From NCBI RefSeq assembly GCF_026248825.1, contig NZ_CP110973.1, positions 1,860,001 through 1,924,000 on the forward strand: a DNA stretch of 64,000 bases, written 5' to 3'. The position numbers and the translations under genes were made by a program. Below are positions 40,234 to 49,280 of the stretch, in pieces (the stretch's first letter is position 1; each line of letters opens with the position of its first letter). The notes under the pieces are model-generated. The model saw only the letters and a program-made list of their open reading frames with translations, had not been told where the DNA came from and searched no databases. The stretch is from Larkinella insperata. GTDB taxonomy: Bacteria; Bacteroidota; Bacteroidia; Cytophagales; Spirosomataceae.

Positions 40234-42711
40234 TTAGAACGTGTAGGAAACCGTCGCCATAAAGTTGCGGGGAGGACCGGGGAACAACCGTAAATAGTCG
40301 TACCCGCCCACCCAGTAGGTTTTGTTGGCCAGGTTGTTGAGGTTGACCTGAAACTGAAACTTATCGATCTTGTAATACAGGGCGGCATTGAGCAGCGCAT
40401 ACGCCGGAATGGTCTGCACATTATTGAGCGACAGGTTACGTTCTGTGACGAAGTTGGTACCGAAGCCCAGCCCGAGTCCGTTGAGGGCCTGCGTCACAAA
40501 CGTGTATTTGGTCCAGAGGCTGCCCTGGTGTTTGGGTGCGTTGGGCTTCTGCATGTTGACCAGCACCTGATCGGCCGCCCGCGAACCCGCGTCGGTAATT
40601 TTGGCGTCGTTGTAGCTGTACGTAACAATCATGTTCCAGTGGGGAAGAATATTGCCCGTGACATCAAACTCCACTCCTTTGGCCCGCTCCTGGCCGATCT
40701 GCATCATCAGGTTGGGTTGGTCGGGGGCGTTGGCCGAGTACAGGGTGTTGCTCTGCGTGATGTCATAAACCGACGCGTTGGCCGTCAAACGACCATTGAG
40801 CCACTCGGTTTTCAGACCAAACTCGGTCAACGAACTTTTGATGGGATCAAACGGCCCGCCCGACGTAGGATCGCTCTGTACAGTGGCATCCTGCGGGTTA
40901 TAACCCTTGGTATACGTACCGTACAGGTTAACGTTTTTCGTCAGGCTGTACACGGCACCGATCCGGGGCAGCAACGCGTGCTGTGTCACGTTGCTTTCGG
41001 TGGCGGTTGTGTATCCTTTCTTATCGATGTACGTGTCGTAACGGAGCGCGAGCAGAATCTGGAGCCGGTCGAGTTTGATCTGCTCCTGCGCATAAATACC
41101 GTGCAGGGAGTAAAAAATGGGCGTTGTTGATGCGTTGGTGGTTACGTTGTAGACGTACTTGGAGGGGTCTTCCAACTGGTTATTTTGGCGCGTCAGGTCG
41201 TAAGAAGGAACATTCGGTCTGGGAATGTTGCGGGTAATCCCGTTTTCGGTGTACGCATAAAACTGGTATAAGTCCGGGCGTTTGGCGTTGTAACTGGTCG
41301 TAACTCCCCCCGTCTTCAGCAGGTAGCCATTGGCAGTCTGTTGGCCGGAACCTTTGGGCGTGGTGGACTGAATGTAATCGTACCCCACCACCAGCTTATG
41401 TTCCGCCCGGCCCGTTCTGAAATTGTTGTTCAGGAACAGGGAAACATTGTCCATGAAGGATTTGGTTTTCCGGATAAAAACCTGCCGGGCCACCAGGTTG
41501 TCAATGGCCTTGCCCAGCGAGTCGACGGCATTGGTGTTACTGCTCCGGTGTTCGAGCAGGTCTTCCGTGTAGCCCGTTCGCAGGTACGCCAGGTTGAATG
41601 ACGTGTTTTGCGTAAACTGGTGGTTCAACGAGGTCGTAATCAGGTAGGTTTCTTCCTTCAGGTAGTCGTTTACCGCGTTCAGAGACGTAGCCGTCGAGCT
41701 GGAGTACAGATCGTTGCCTTTTACCGACTGCCCCCGGTCGAGCCGGCTGTTCGAGTTGTTATAAACAAGGTCAAAGTTGATGCGCGTTTTGCTGGTGGGT
41801 AAAAACGAGACCGACGGCGCGACGATGATGTTTTTATCAAACTGCAAGTTCCGGAACGATTGGGCGTTGACGTAACCCAGATTCAGCCGGTACAGCAGCG
41901 TTTTGCTTTCGTTCATGGGTCCGGTAAAATCGGCCAGCACCCGCATGGTGTTGAAGCTTCCCGTGGTGAACAGCAGCGATTTCTGCGGGGTAGTCAACGG
42001 TTTTTTCGTGACGCGGTTGATGGTTCCGCCCGGCGACGTATTGCCGTACAGCGCCGACGCGGCACCTTTGATCACTTCTACCCGTTCCAGGTAATTAACC
42101 GGCGGTTGTTTCCAGAAACCCGAGAAGGTGCGTAAGCCGTTGAACAACTGCGTAGTGCTCCCGCCGTTCATGCGAAAACCCCGGATAGTCAGGTCGTCGT
42201 AAAACGTAAACTGATTCACCCCGCTCATGTTCTTGACGGCATCGCCCATCGTAAAAGCTCCCTGATCGCGGAGAACCTCCTTGGTTACGTAGCTGACGGC
42301 CTGCGGCACCTCTCGCAATACCGTAGCGGTTTTGCTGCCGATGAACGAAACGTCGTTGGTGTAGGTCGTTTCCCGGCGGCCGGTAATTTCCACCGTTTGC
42401 AGCTCCTGGGCGTTTTCCTGCGCAACCAGACTTAAGGTTGCGGTTTCATCAGCCGACAGCGCTACTTTCTGCTCAATGGTTTTGTAGCCAATGCCCGTAG
42501 CGATCAGTAGATAGTTACCGGCCGACAGCCCCGGTAGTGCAAACTCGCCCGTCGCGGATGTGGTGGTTCCCTTGCCGGTGCCTTTCAGAATGACGTGCAT
42601 CAATTCGGCAGGGGCGCCGGACTCGGTGGTTATCCGGCCTTTGATGGTACCCGACTGGGCAAATACAGAGTAACTAAATAAGGCAAGTAGTAACGTACAA
42701 GTTAGTTTCAT
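40234..42711 (-). CDS. TonB-dependent siderophore receptor
   Basis: An 825-residue outer-membrane receptor. A signal peptide (CTLLLALFSYSVFAQ) is followed by a carboxypeptidase-regulatory-like domain (GTIKGRITTESGAPAELMHVIL), then a siderophore-type plug (SKTATVLREVPQAVSYVTKE, NMSGVNQFTFYDDLTIRGF, RVEVIKGAASALYGNTSPGG) and a barrel ending in ATVSYTF. The plug features fit the FhuE/FpvA/FoxA group taking up hydroxamate or related ferric siderophores; the exact ligand is not readable. The promoter carries an inverted repeat that could bind an iron-responsive repressor. Confidence 0.92.
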   Translation of the reverse strand: MKLTCTLLLALFSYSVFAQSGTIKGRITTESGAPAELMHVILKGTGKGTTTSATGEFALPGLSAGNYLLIATGIGYKTIEQKVALSADETATLSLVAQENAQELQTVEITGRRETTYTNDVSFIGSKTATVLREVPQAVSYVTKEVLRDQGAFTMGDAVKNMSGVNQFTFYDDLTIRGFRMNGGSTTQLFNGLRTFSGFWKQPPVNYLERVEVIKGAASALYGNTSPGGTINRVTKKPLTTPQKSLLFTTGSFNTMRVLADFTGPMNESKTLLYRLNLGYVNAQSFRNLQFDKNIIVAPSVSFLPTSKTRINFDLVYNNSNSRLDRGQSVKGNDLYSSSTATSLNAVNDYLKEETYLITTSLNHQFTQNTSFNLAYLRTGYTEDLLEHRSSNTNAVDSLGKAIDNLVARQVFIRKTKSFMDNVSLFLNNNFRTGRAEHKLVVGYDYIQSTTPKGSGQQTANGYLLKTGGVTTSYNAKRPDLYQFYAYTENGITRNIPRPNVPSYDLTRQNNQLEDPSKYVYNVTTNASTTPIFYSLHGIYAQEQIKLDRLQILLALRYDTYIDKKGYTTATESNVTQHALLPRIGAVYSLTKNVNLYGTYTKGYNPQDATVQSDPTSGGPFDPIKSSLTEFGLKTEWLNGRLTANASVYDITQSNTLYSANAPDQPNLMMQIGQERAKGVEFDVTGNILPHWNMIVTYSYNDAKITDAGSRAADQVLVNMQKPNAPKHQGSLWTKYTFVTQALNGLGLGFGTNFVTERNLSLNNVQTIPAYALLNAALYYKIDKFQFQVNLNNLANKTYWVGGYDYLRLFPGPPRNFMATVSYTF

Positions 42712-42738
42712 TTATGCTCAACAGATTGTATTCTGCCG

Positions 42739-42768
42739 CAAAACTAACCTTATTTGGATCAATTACAA
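42739..42768 (-). promoter_or_regulatory. Promoter of the siderophore-receptor operon
   Basis: On the minus strand TTG (42768-42766) is followed after 19 bases by TAGTTTTG (42746-42739), matching TTG-N19/20-TAnnTTTG. The predicted transcript starts about 42733 with a leader of about 20 bases. Confidence 0.75.
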
Positions 42769-42774
42769 ATAAGG
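42748..42774. promoter_or_regulatory. Operator candidate: 9-9-9 inverted repeat overlapping the promoter
   Basis: CCTTATTTG (42748-42756) and CAAATAAGG (42766-42774) are exact inverted repeats separated by nine bases. The right arm contains the -33 element and the rest covers the spacer, so a bound protein would block polymerase. The position and the iron-uptake genes suggest a Fur-like repressor, but the sequence is not the classical Fur box. Confidence 0.65.
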
Positions 42775-43054
42775 AAATTTTGATATGAAGTCCATTTTAA
42801 TAAAATACTCATTTTTACGGCCAACAACAGTCTGCACCAGTGATCTGGAGAGCGGCATCGGCGGGACCGTTTTAACCGGATCAAACCCGCTAGTAGGTTT
42901 GAAAAAGAACTGGGGGTGTTTAACGCATCGGGCGGGTTAGGCGCGCCCAAACTCCAACTACTAACTTTTCATATGTCACCGGTTCTACGTACGAAAAGAG
43001 ATGCAACGGAATTCGTAACATTGTGGAGTCTTAAAAAGTACCTGCCGAAAATTC
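42775..43054. other. Intergenic region upstream of a lipoprotein gene
   Basis: About 280 bases with no supported gene. TCAAACC (42881-42887) and GGTTTGA (42896-42902) form a seven-pair dyad, and TAGGTTTG at 42894-42901 is an exact -7 match on the plus strand, but no TTG lies 19-20 bases upstream. The next gene may start transcription here. Confidence 0.35.
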
Positions 43055-43642
43055 ATGAAGCTTTTTACTTTACCGGATTGTTTCACGCTCCGCTTTTTCA
43101 AATCTCTTCTAACCAGTCTGCCCCTGCTTCTCTTTCTGATTTCCTGTTCGAAGGACAATGGAGCGCCAGGCGATGACGATTTGAAACCAATCATCGATGT
43201 TACCACAATTTGGGCAACCAGTCCATTTGGAGTTCCTATGAACGATTATGTCGGCAAGCAGTGGGAAAGCAAACCATTTTCTATTGAAGAAATGCAGCTA
43301 TTTGCCAGTTTGGATACGACCAATCTTTCTGGTACAATCAAACCTACCGAGGTGACAAAGCCCCGTGTTGTTTACCCAAATCCGTTTAGCAACACCTTTT
43401 CTTTTCCGTTTTCCTTCAATAAGGATTTTTCGGGTAATGTTATCCTCAGGCTGGTTATCGTCGATCAATCATTAAAGCCTGTTCTCAAAAATGCAGTCCG
43501 CTTGTCCGTCGACTCCGGTTACGCAGCGATTGCTTTACGGCCTGACCTTGCGCCCGGGAACTACCGGCTGTATTACACCTTGAGCGCTCAGTCAAGCCCG
43601 CATTTTTTTAAGAGCTGGGGAAATATTCAGTATACACCGTAG
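43055..43642 (+). CDS. Putative lipoprotein of unknown function
   Basis: A 195-residue protein with a long N-terminal stretch leading to a lipobox (LLLFLISCSKDNG). The remainder contains PRVVYPNPFSNTFSFPF, which resembles the opening of a type IX secretion C-terminal domain (the YPNP motif), but here it sits in the middle. The end (YRLYYTLSAQSSPHFFKSWG) is beta-rich. The combination is unusual. It has no close functional neighbours; a decayed stretch follows. Confidence 0.6.
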   Translation: MKLFTLPDCFTLRFFKSLLTSLPLLLFLISCSKDNGAPGDDDLKPIIDVTTIWATSPFGVPMNDYVGKQWESKPFSIEEMQLFASLDTTNLSGTIKPTEVTKPRVVYPNPFSNTFSFPFSFNKDFSGNVILRLVIVDQSLKPVLKNAVRLSVDSGYAAIALRPDLAPGNYRLYYTLSAQSSPHFFKSWGNIQYTP

Positions 43643-44006
43643 TCCACAATTATCTGAAGAAGTCAGGCGAATTCGCTGATGTTCTTCCGCTCCGACCAGT
43701 CGATTTTTTCGGAACCGGTATTTTCCAGCAGGTGGTTGATGAAAGTGGTAATCCGGTTGGGAGCCTAACCAGTCGCCGTGTTGGCGATGAGCGAACTTTT
43801 TCGCTTCCAAACCGTCCAACGGGGGATTTTCCAGCCCGTTTAAACAGGAAGTTGGTTTTGGTGATGCTGTTGTTGAAGAAATACGGTTGTTGCCGGTGAT
43901 GCACTTGATCAGGTACTTGCGCAAAAGAAATCGGGAATGAAGCGTATTATCAAAAAATTAATGAGCTTTAAGTCCTAAAGAATTTTCAGATCACCGCAGT
44001 TACAAA
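43643..44006. other. Gene-free stretch with fragments of an apparently decayed coding region
   Basis: A 364-base gap. Plus-strand frame 1 is open without a start from about 43605 to 43902 (for example HNYLKKSGEFADVLPLRP and VDFFGTGIFQQVVDESGN). A second frame is then open from about 43795 (QEVGFGDAVVEEIRLLPVMH) to a TGA near 43940. Their joint look is protein-like but shifted, as in a degraded gene. I cannot assign a family; minus-strand frames here look like shadows. Confidence 0.35.
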
Positions 44007-45644
44007 ATGGGCATCTTACCGGTACTGAACCGAAACCGTGGGCGCTGGCGACTTTTCCTGACGGTTTGGGCCGTTTTGTCCGGCTACGGGCTGACGCTGG
44101 CCCAGAGCCGTTTGAACGGCCACCTGGAGGTGGAAGTAACAACCGCGGGTTCCTCCCGGCCGACGCCCGTGCGGGTGCGGCTGACGCGGGCGGGCCAGAC
44201 GGTGAAGCAACTGCCGCAACAGGCCATCGGCGTCATGTACGGGTTGTGGGACCATGCCGACGGGTTTGGCTTTCAGCCAGACAGTTCTTTTTACATCAAC
44301 GGTCGGTTTCGGATCGCTCTACCGCCCGGTACCTATCAGCTTTCCCTTTCCAAAGGCCCGGAATTTCTCGATCAGCAGCATGCAATCGTGGTGCAGGCCG
44401 GAAAAACACAGAAAAAAACGTACCGCCTGACGCGCTGGATCGACATGGCGGCCCGGGGCTGGTACTCGACCGACGGCCATATTCACATTCGGCGCTCCCC
44501 GCGCGAAGACCCGCTGTTGATGAGCTGGTTGCAGGCCGAGGACGTTCGGGTCGGCGTGCTGCTGCGTATGGGCGATTTCTGGGAAACGTATTATCAGCAA
44601 TATGCTTTCGGTGAACAGGGCGTTTACCGCCGGGATAATTACCTGCTCGTTTCGGGCCAGGAAGACCCCCGAACGCCCGAACTCGGCCACGCCCTGGGCT
44701 ACGGAGCCGCCGACAAGGTGCGGTATTCAAACGAATACTACCACTACGACAAAGTTTTCGACAAGCTCCACGAACTGGGCGGTATGACGGGGTACGCTCA
44801 CCACGCCGAGACGTTCCACGGCTACCGGGGCCTGACGCTCGACGGGTTACGCGGGAAAGTGGACGTATTGGAAATTTTGCAGTATTGCGTGGATGAGACG
44901 CCCCTGCGCACCGACCATTATTACCATCTGCTGGATCTGGGCTTTCCGGTGACGGCCACGGCGGGGTCCGATTTTCCGTGGTGCGGACAGGATCACGGCC
45001 ACGGTCCGCCGGAACGGTCGGCCCGGATTGGCAACGCCCGGTTTTACGTTTACACCGATGGCCCGCTGACCAATCAATCGTGGAAAGCTGGACTCAAAGC
45101 CGGGCATACCGTTGCCACCAGCGGCCCCATGCTGGATTTTCGCGTGAACAACGCCCGGCCCGGTGATCGGCTAGACCTGAAAAAAGGCGACCAACTAACG
45201 GTTTCCGTTCAGGCTTTCGGCCACGCCAGTCAGGTGCCGCTGGATAAGGTTGAACTCATCGGCCACGGGAAAGTGCTCGCCAGTGTTTCGAAAACCGATG
45301 CGGGGCAATCGGCCCGCCAACTGACCCTGAAGCTGGAGCTGGATACGCTGACGCGGGGTATCTGGCTGGCGGCCCGGTGTTTCGCCGGTCCTAAACAAGT
45401 GGCTCATACCACGCCCATTTACGTGACCGTCGATGGGGGCGGTTTTCACAACCCCGAAACTGCCGAACAATACCTGCAACGGAGCGAAAGTTACCTGCGG
45501 GAAATTGAGCAGGAACTGGAAAAAGAAAGACACAACCCCGAATTGCGGCTGTGGCATTACAAAAAAGGCTTGAAAACCCGCATCGCCGAAACGCGGGAGG
45601 TGATAGCAGGATTACGGCAAAAGTGGAAGATAGCCAAGAGGTGA
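44007..45644 (+). CDS. CehA/McbA-family PHP-domain metallohydrolase
   Basis: A 545-residue protein, exported by an N-terminal hydrophobic segment (FLTVWAVLSGYGLTLAQ). A beta-sandwich region precedes the PHP-like metal site: STDGHIHIRR carries the first His pair, followed by GYAHHAET, LEILQYCVDE and ATAGSDFPW. This order matches CehA/McbA proteins, first known as carbamate hydrolases. The natural substrate is unknown. The C-terminus is a helical segment (EQYLQRSESYLREIEQELEKE). Confidence 0.85.
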   Translation: MGILPVLNRNRGRWRLFLTVWAVLSGYGLTLAQSRLNGHLEVEVTTAGSSRPTPVRVRLTRAGQTVKQLPQQAIGVMYGLWDHADGFGFQPDSSFYINGRFRIALPPGTYQLSLSKGPEFLDQQHAIVVQAGKTQKKTYRLTRWIDMAARGWYSTDGHIHIRRSPREDPLLMSWLQAEDVRVGVLLRMGDFWETYYQQYAFGEQGVYRRDNYLLVSGQEDPRTPELGHALGYGAADKVRYSNEYYHYDKVFDKLHELGGMTGYAHHAETFHGYRGLTLDGLRGKVDVLEILQYCVDETPLRTDHYYHLLDLGFPVTATAGSDFPWCGQDHGHGPPERSARIGNARFYVYTDGPLTNQSWKAGLKAGHTVATSGPMLDFRVNNARPGDRLDLKKGDQLTVSVQAFGHASQVPLDKVELIGHGKVLASVSKTDAGQSARQLTLKLELDTLTRGIWLAARCFAGPKQVAHTTPIYVTVDGGGFHNPETAEQYLQRSESYLREIEQELEKERHNPELRLWHYKKGLKTRIAETREVIAGLRQKWKIAKR

Positions 45645-45716
45645 TACACAGAAGAATAAAGATCAACTAGGTGGTGGTCAACCCTTTGTCCTCCTGCCTA
45701 ACCTCTTGTTTCTTCC

Positions 45717-46286
45717 TTATTTATTTTCCCGAATTACCACCATTCCCCTGGTCCAGCGCACCAGTTCGTTCAGCATGAGCTGGGCGGCCCGCTGGCTCGA
45801 TTCGTTGGGCACAAACTCAGCTTCCTCGTTGATAAACTGATCGAAGAACGGAATATTGACGGCTTCGAATAATGGGACGATTTTCAGGGCAATCAGGTCG
45901 GCTTTCAGGCTGCTGGTGGCCCGGGTTCCGGCCGAAATACCGCCGTAACTGACAATACCGGCGGCTTTGTAGCCCCACTCCTGCACCAGGTATTCCAGCG
46001 CGTTCTTCAGCGGGGCCGGGTAACTATGGTCGTATTCAGCCGTAACAAAAATAAACGCATCGGCTTCGTCAATTTTGGCGCTCCACTGTTTGGTGTGCTC
46101 GTGTTCGTACTGCTTCAGGCGCGGGTGGGCGGGTTCGTTCATCAGCGGCAGGTTGATTTCCGCCAAATCCAGCACTTCTACGTTGAATTCACCGTGCTGG
46201 TGGGCCACTTCTGCAATCCACTCGGTAATGATTGGTCCTTTCCGGCTGGGCCGTACTGTCGAATTGATAATTTTCAGGTTGTACAT
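45717..46286 (-). CDS. NADPH-dependent FMN reductase-family protein
   Basis: A 189-residue flavodoxin-like protein. The N-terminal NSTVRPSRKGPIITEWIAEV loop binds FMN phosphate. EYDHSYPAPLKNALEYLVQE and KAAGIVSYGGISAGTRA are typical of the NADPH-dependent FMN reductase/azoreductase family. It likely reduces flavin, quinones or azo compounds in the cytoplasm. It lies 31 bases downstream of the cytosine-deaminase-like gene on the same strand. Confidence 0.9.
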   Translation of the reverse strand: MYNLKIINSTVRPSRKGPIITEWIAEVAHQHGEFNVEVLDLAEINLPLMNEPAHPRLKQYEHEHTKQWSAKIDEADAFIFVTAEYDHSYPAPLKNALEYLVQEWGYKAAGIVSYGGISAGTRATSSLKADLIALKIVPLFEAVNIPFFDQFINEEAEFVPNESSQRAAQLMLNELVRWTRGMVVIRENK

Positions 46287-46317
46287 TATTCGTTCAATTG
46301 ATTAACTCGCTGGAGGA

Positions 46318-46755
46318 CTACAGCTCTCCAATATCTTCATTCCAGACCTCTGGTTTCTGCGCGATAAACTGGTTCATCATATCAACGCATTCGGGCAGGT
46401 CCAGATCGATCACTTCCACCCCGTGTTGTTCCATGAACTCCCGTGCCCCGGCAAACGTTCGCGACTCACCGACGATCACTTTCGGAATTTTGAACTGCAC
46501 GATAGTTCCGGCGCACATGTAACACGGCATGAGCGTGGAGTAAATGACGGTATTGCGGAAAGAACCCACCCGGCCGGCGTTGTTGAGGCAATCCATTTCG
46601 CCGTGCAGAATCGGGTTGTCTTCCTGCACCCGCTTGTTATGCCCCGACGCCACCAGCTGGCCGTCTTTTACCAGCGCCGAGCCAATGGGAATGCCGCCTT
46701 CCGATAAGCTCTTGCGAGCTTGCCGAATGGCTTCCTGCATGAATTCATCGTTCAT
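46318..46755 (-). CDS. Cytosine/nucleoside deaminase, fungal FCY1-like
   Basis: A 145-residue zinc deaminase. The zinc site is HGEMD (His and catalytic Glu) and PCYMCAG (two Cys). The flanking residues, including NNAGR, IPKVIVGE and the ending MNQFIAQKPEVWNEDIGEL, resemble yeast cytosine deaminase far more than tRNA adenosine deaminase TadA as I recall those families. Cytosine-to-uracil deamination for pyrimidine salvage is therefore likely. It forms a probable two-gene unit with the FMN reductase gene. Confidence 0.82.
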   Translation of the reverse strand: MNDEFMQEAIRQARKSLSEGGIPIGSALVKDGQLVASGHNKRVQEDNPILHGEMDCLNNAGRVGSFRNTVIYSTLMPCYMCAGTIVQFKIPKVIVGESRTFAGAREFMEQHGVEVIDLDLPECVDMMNQFIAQKPEVWNEDIGEL

Positions 46756-46816
46756 AGAAGAAACTGAATCTTAGATTGGGTGGCCCACGGCGGTAACCGC
46801 GGGCCAGTAAGTTACA

Positions 46817-49177
46817 TCAACGCCGTTTCCGATCACTCTTGGCTTTTACGGGTTTTTCCCGTTTACTGCCTCCTGTTCCACCGGAACGGCTTTTCGAGCG
46901 GCCTTCACCGGCTTTGCTCTCCCGGCGGGTCAGACGGCTTTTGAGCGAACCGCTGGGGGTGCTTTTGCCATCCACCAGCCACAAATCCAGGCTTCGACGG
47001 GCCAGGTTGGCTTCTTTTACGCGTACCTTCACCGTATCGCCAAACGCAAAAATCCGCTTGGTCCGCTTGCCGATCAGCCGGTAATTATCCTTGTCAAATT
47101 CGTAGAAATCATCTTCCAGATCCGTCATCCGGACCAGTCCTTCGGCGCTGGTTTCGGTAATTTCGACAAACATCCCGAAATCCGTTACGCCCGTAATCAC
47201 GCCCGCAAACTCCTGGTCGCGGTCCATCCGGCTCATAAATTCCACCTGCTTGTACTTGATGGATGCTCGTTCGGCATCGACGGCCACGCGCTCACGGTCG
47301 GACGATTGTTTACAACGGGCTTCGTACTCTTCCCGATCCACCGATTTGCCGCCGTCCAGGTAATGCTGCAACAGCCGGTGCGCCATCATATCCGGGTAGC
47401 GACGAATGGGCGAGGTGAAGTGCGAATACCGCCGGAAAGCCAGCCCGAAGTGCCCGATGTCCTCGGTGCTGTAGCGAGCCTTGGCCATCGTCCGGATGGC
47501 GAGTTGTTGCAGTGCGTTCTGCTCCGGCTGGCCTTCCAGATCATCCATCATCGTGTTGAACGATTTGGACAGTTCTTTTTCGTTATCAACTTTAAGCTTG
47601 TAGCCAAACCGTCCGGCGAAGGTGGCAAACGTCCGCAGTTTCTCGAAATCCGGCGAATCGTGCACCCGGTACACCATCACGTTCGGGTGTTCTCCGCGCG
47701 ACAGGTTGTGCACAAACTCGGCCACCCGCTTGTTGGCGAGCAGCATAAATTCCTCGATCAGCTTGTGCGCGTCTTTCCGGACTTTCGGGTAGACCGACAG
47801 CGGCACCCCGTTCTCATCGAGTTTGAACCGAACTTCAACCGTTTCAAAATTGATGGCACCGTGACGAAACCGTTCGTCACGTAGTTTAAACGCTATCTCA
47901 TTCAGCAGCCGCAGCTCTTCCAGGTAATCACCCTGCCCCGTGTCCACCACGTTCTGGGCTTCTTCGTAGGCAAACCGGCGGTCGGAATGAATCACCGTGC
48001 GGCCAAACCATTCTTTCTTGACTTTGGCATCGGGTGTCATTTCAAAAACCGCCGAGAAGGTCAGTTTATCCTCGTTCGGTCGCAGCGAACACAGGTTGTT
48101 CGACAGTTTTTCGGGCAGCATCGGCACCACACGGTCCACCAGGTAAACGGACGTTCCGCGTTTAAAGGCTTCATCTTCCAGCGCCGTTCCCATCCGGATG
48201 TAGTGCGTCACATCGGCGATGTGCACGCCGATCTCGTAGTTACCGTTTTCCAGCATCAGAACCGACAGCGCATCGTCAAAGTCTTTGGCGTCTTCGGGGT
48301 CAATGGTAAACGTGGTTACCCCGCGCATATCCCGCCGTTTGGCAATTTCCTCTTCCGGAATTTGCTCCGAGATTCGTTCCGATTCCTGTTCGACGGCATC
48401 CGGAAAATGAACCGGCAACCCGAATTCGGCCAGGATGGCGTGCATTTCGGTGTTGTGCTCACCCGCTTGCCCCAGGACAGAAATGACCTCTCCCTCGGGC
48501 CGGTGCCGACCGTCGGGAAAGCGCGTCATCCGGATAATGACCTTATCGCCGTCTTTGGCTTCGCCCAGCTTGTCTTTCGGAATGTAGATTTCCTCGTAAA
48601 TCTTCTTGCTGTCGGGGATCACCTGCCCGTAGTTGGGCCAGGTTTCAATCCGACCGACCAGCTCCGAGCGTCCGCGTTCTACAACCTCTGTCACCCGGCC
48701 TTCAACCCGGCGGCTCCGGCCCTGCGAACGGCTTCCGTACGAGGAACCACTCAATCGCTTCACTTTTACGGTATCACCGTCAATGGCGCCGTTCAGGTCT
48801 TCGGTACTGACGTAAATGTCGTCGTCGCGGTCGCCCGAACCGGTACCAACGAAGGCAAACCGGGGGTTGACGTGATCGACAACGCCCTCAACGGTCTGGT
48901 CGCTTTCGTTGAACTGGTAGGTTCCGTCGGGGTGGCGGGTCAATAGCCCCTCGTCGGTCAACTCGCCAATCAGACCATTGGTCAGGAGCTTCATTTTCCG
49001 TTCGTTGACATCGAAGTTTTCGAGCACAGCGGCCTGCGAAAACGATTCTCCACTATTTATTTCAAAAAAAGCCGCAATGTCGTTTTTCATTTCATCAAGA
49101 AATGAATTAGCCGACGGAACCGGTCGGTTCTGCGCGCTTCGGCGGTTTTCTCTTGGTTTATTTCTATTATTTCTCAT
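46817..49177 (-). CDS. rnr: Exoribonuclease R
   Basis: A 3'-to-5' processive exoribonuclease of the RNB family, 786 residues from the ATG at 49177 (an ATG at 49210 would add 11). Two cold-shock-like domains precede the RNB core, which shows TIDPEDAKDFDDALSVL with the catalytic aspartates, then SNNLCSLRPNEDKL and HFTSPIRRYPDMMAHRLL. An S1 domain (FAGVITGVTDFGMFVEI) and a Lys/Arg/Gly-rich tail (ending RKRR) follow. It degrades structured RNA and takes part in rRNA and mRNA quality control. It is clearly the complete gene. Confidence 0.95.
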   Translation of the reverse strand: MRNNRNKPRENRRSAQNRPVPSANSFLDEMKNDIAAFFEINSGESFSQAAVLENFDVNERKMKLLTNGLIGELTDEGLLTRHPDGTYQFNESDQTVEGVVDHVNPRFAFVGTGSGDRDDDIYVSTEDLNGAIDGDTVKVKRLSGSSYGSRSQGRSRRVEGRVTEVVERGRSELVGRIETWPNYGQVIPDSKKIYEEIYIPKDKLGEAKDGDKVIIRMTRFPDGRHRPEGEVISVLGQAGEHNTEMHAILAEFGLPVHFPDAVEQESERISEQIPEEEIAKRRDMRGVTTFTIDPEDAKDFDDALSVLMLENGNYEIGVHIADVTHYIRMGTALEDEAFKRGTSVYLVDRVVPMLPEKLSNNLCSLRPNEDKLTFSAVFEMTPDAKVKKEWFGRTVIHSDRRFAYEEAQNVVDTGQGDYLEELRLLNEIAFKLRDERFRHGAINFETVEVRFKLDENGVPLSVYPKVRKDAHKLIEEFMLLANKRVAEFVHNLSRGEHPNVMVYRVHDSPDFEKLRTFATFAGRFGYKLKVDNEKELSKSFNTMMDDLEGQPEQNALQQLAIRTMAKARYSTEDIGHFGLAFRRYSHFTSPIRRYPDMMAHRLLQHYLDGGKSVDREEYEARCKQSSDRERVAVDAERASIKYKQVEFMSRMDRDQEFAGVITGVTDFGMFVEITETSAEGLVRMTDLEDDFYEFDKDNYRLIGKRTKRIFAFGDTVKVRVKEANLARRSLDLWLVDGKSTPSGSLKSRLTRRESKAGEGRSKSRSGGTGGSKREKPVKAKSDRKRR

Positions 49178-49280
49178 GGTTTTTGGAAAAGGGCTGTTAC
49201 CCAAGCTCATCAGAGGATTTTCGAGTGATTCTCTGATTAACTCTAATTTTCTCTGATTAGCTTATTGTAACAACAAAAAA

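Noticed and set aside
47987..48946. Open frame of 319 codons antisense to the RNase R gene
   Set aside because: Lacks motifs and has the composition of an antisense shadow; rnr is intact and conserved.
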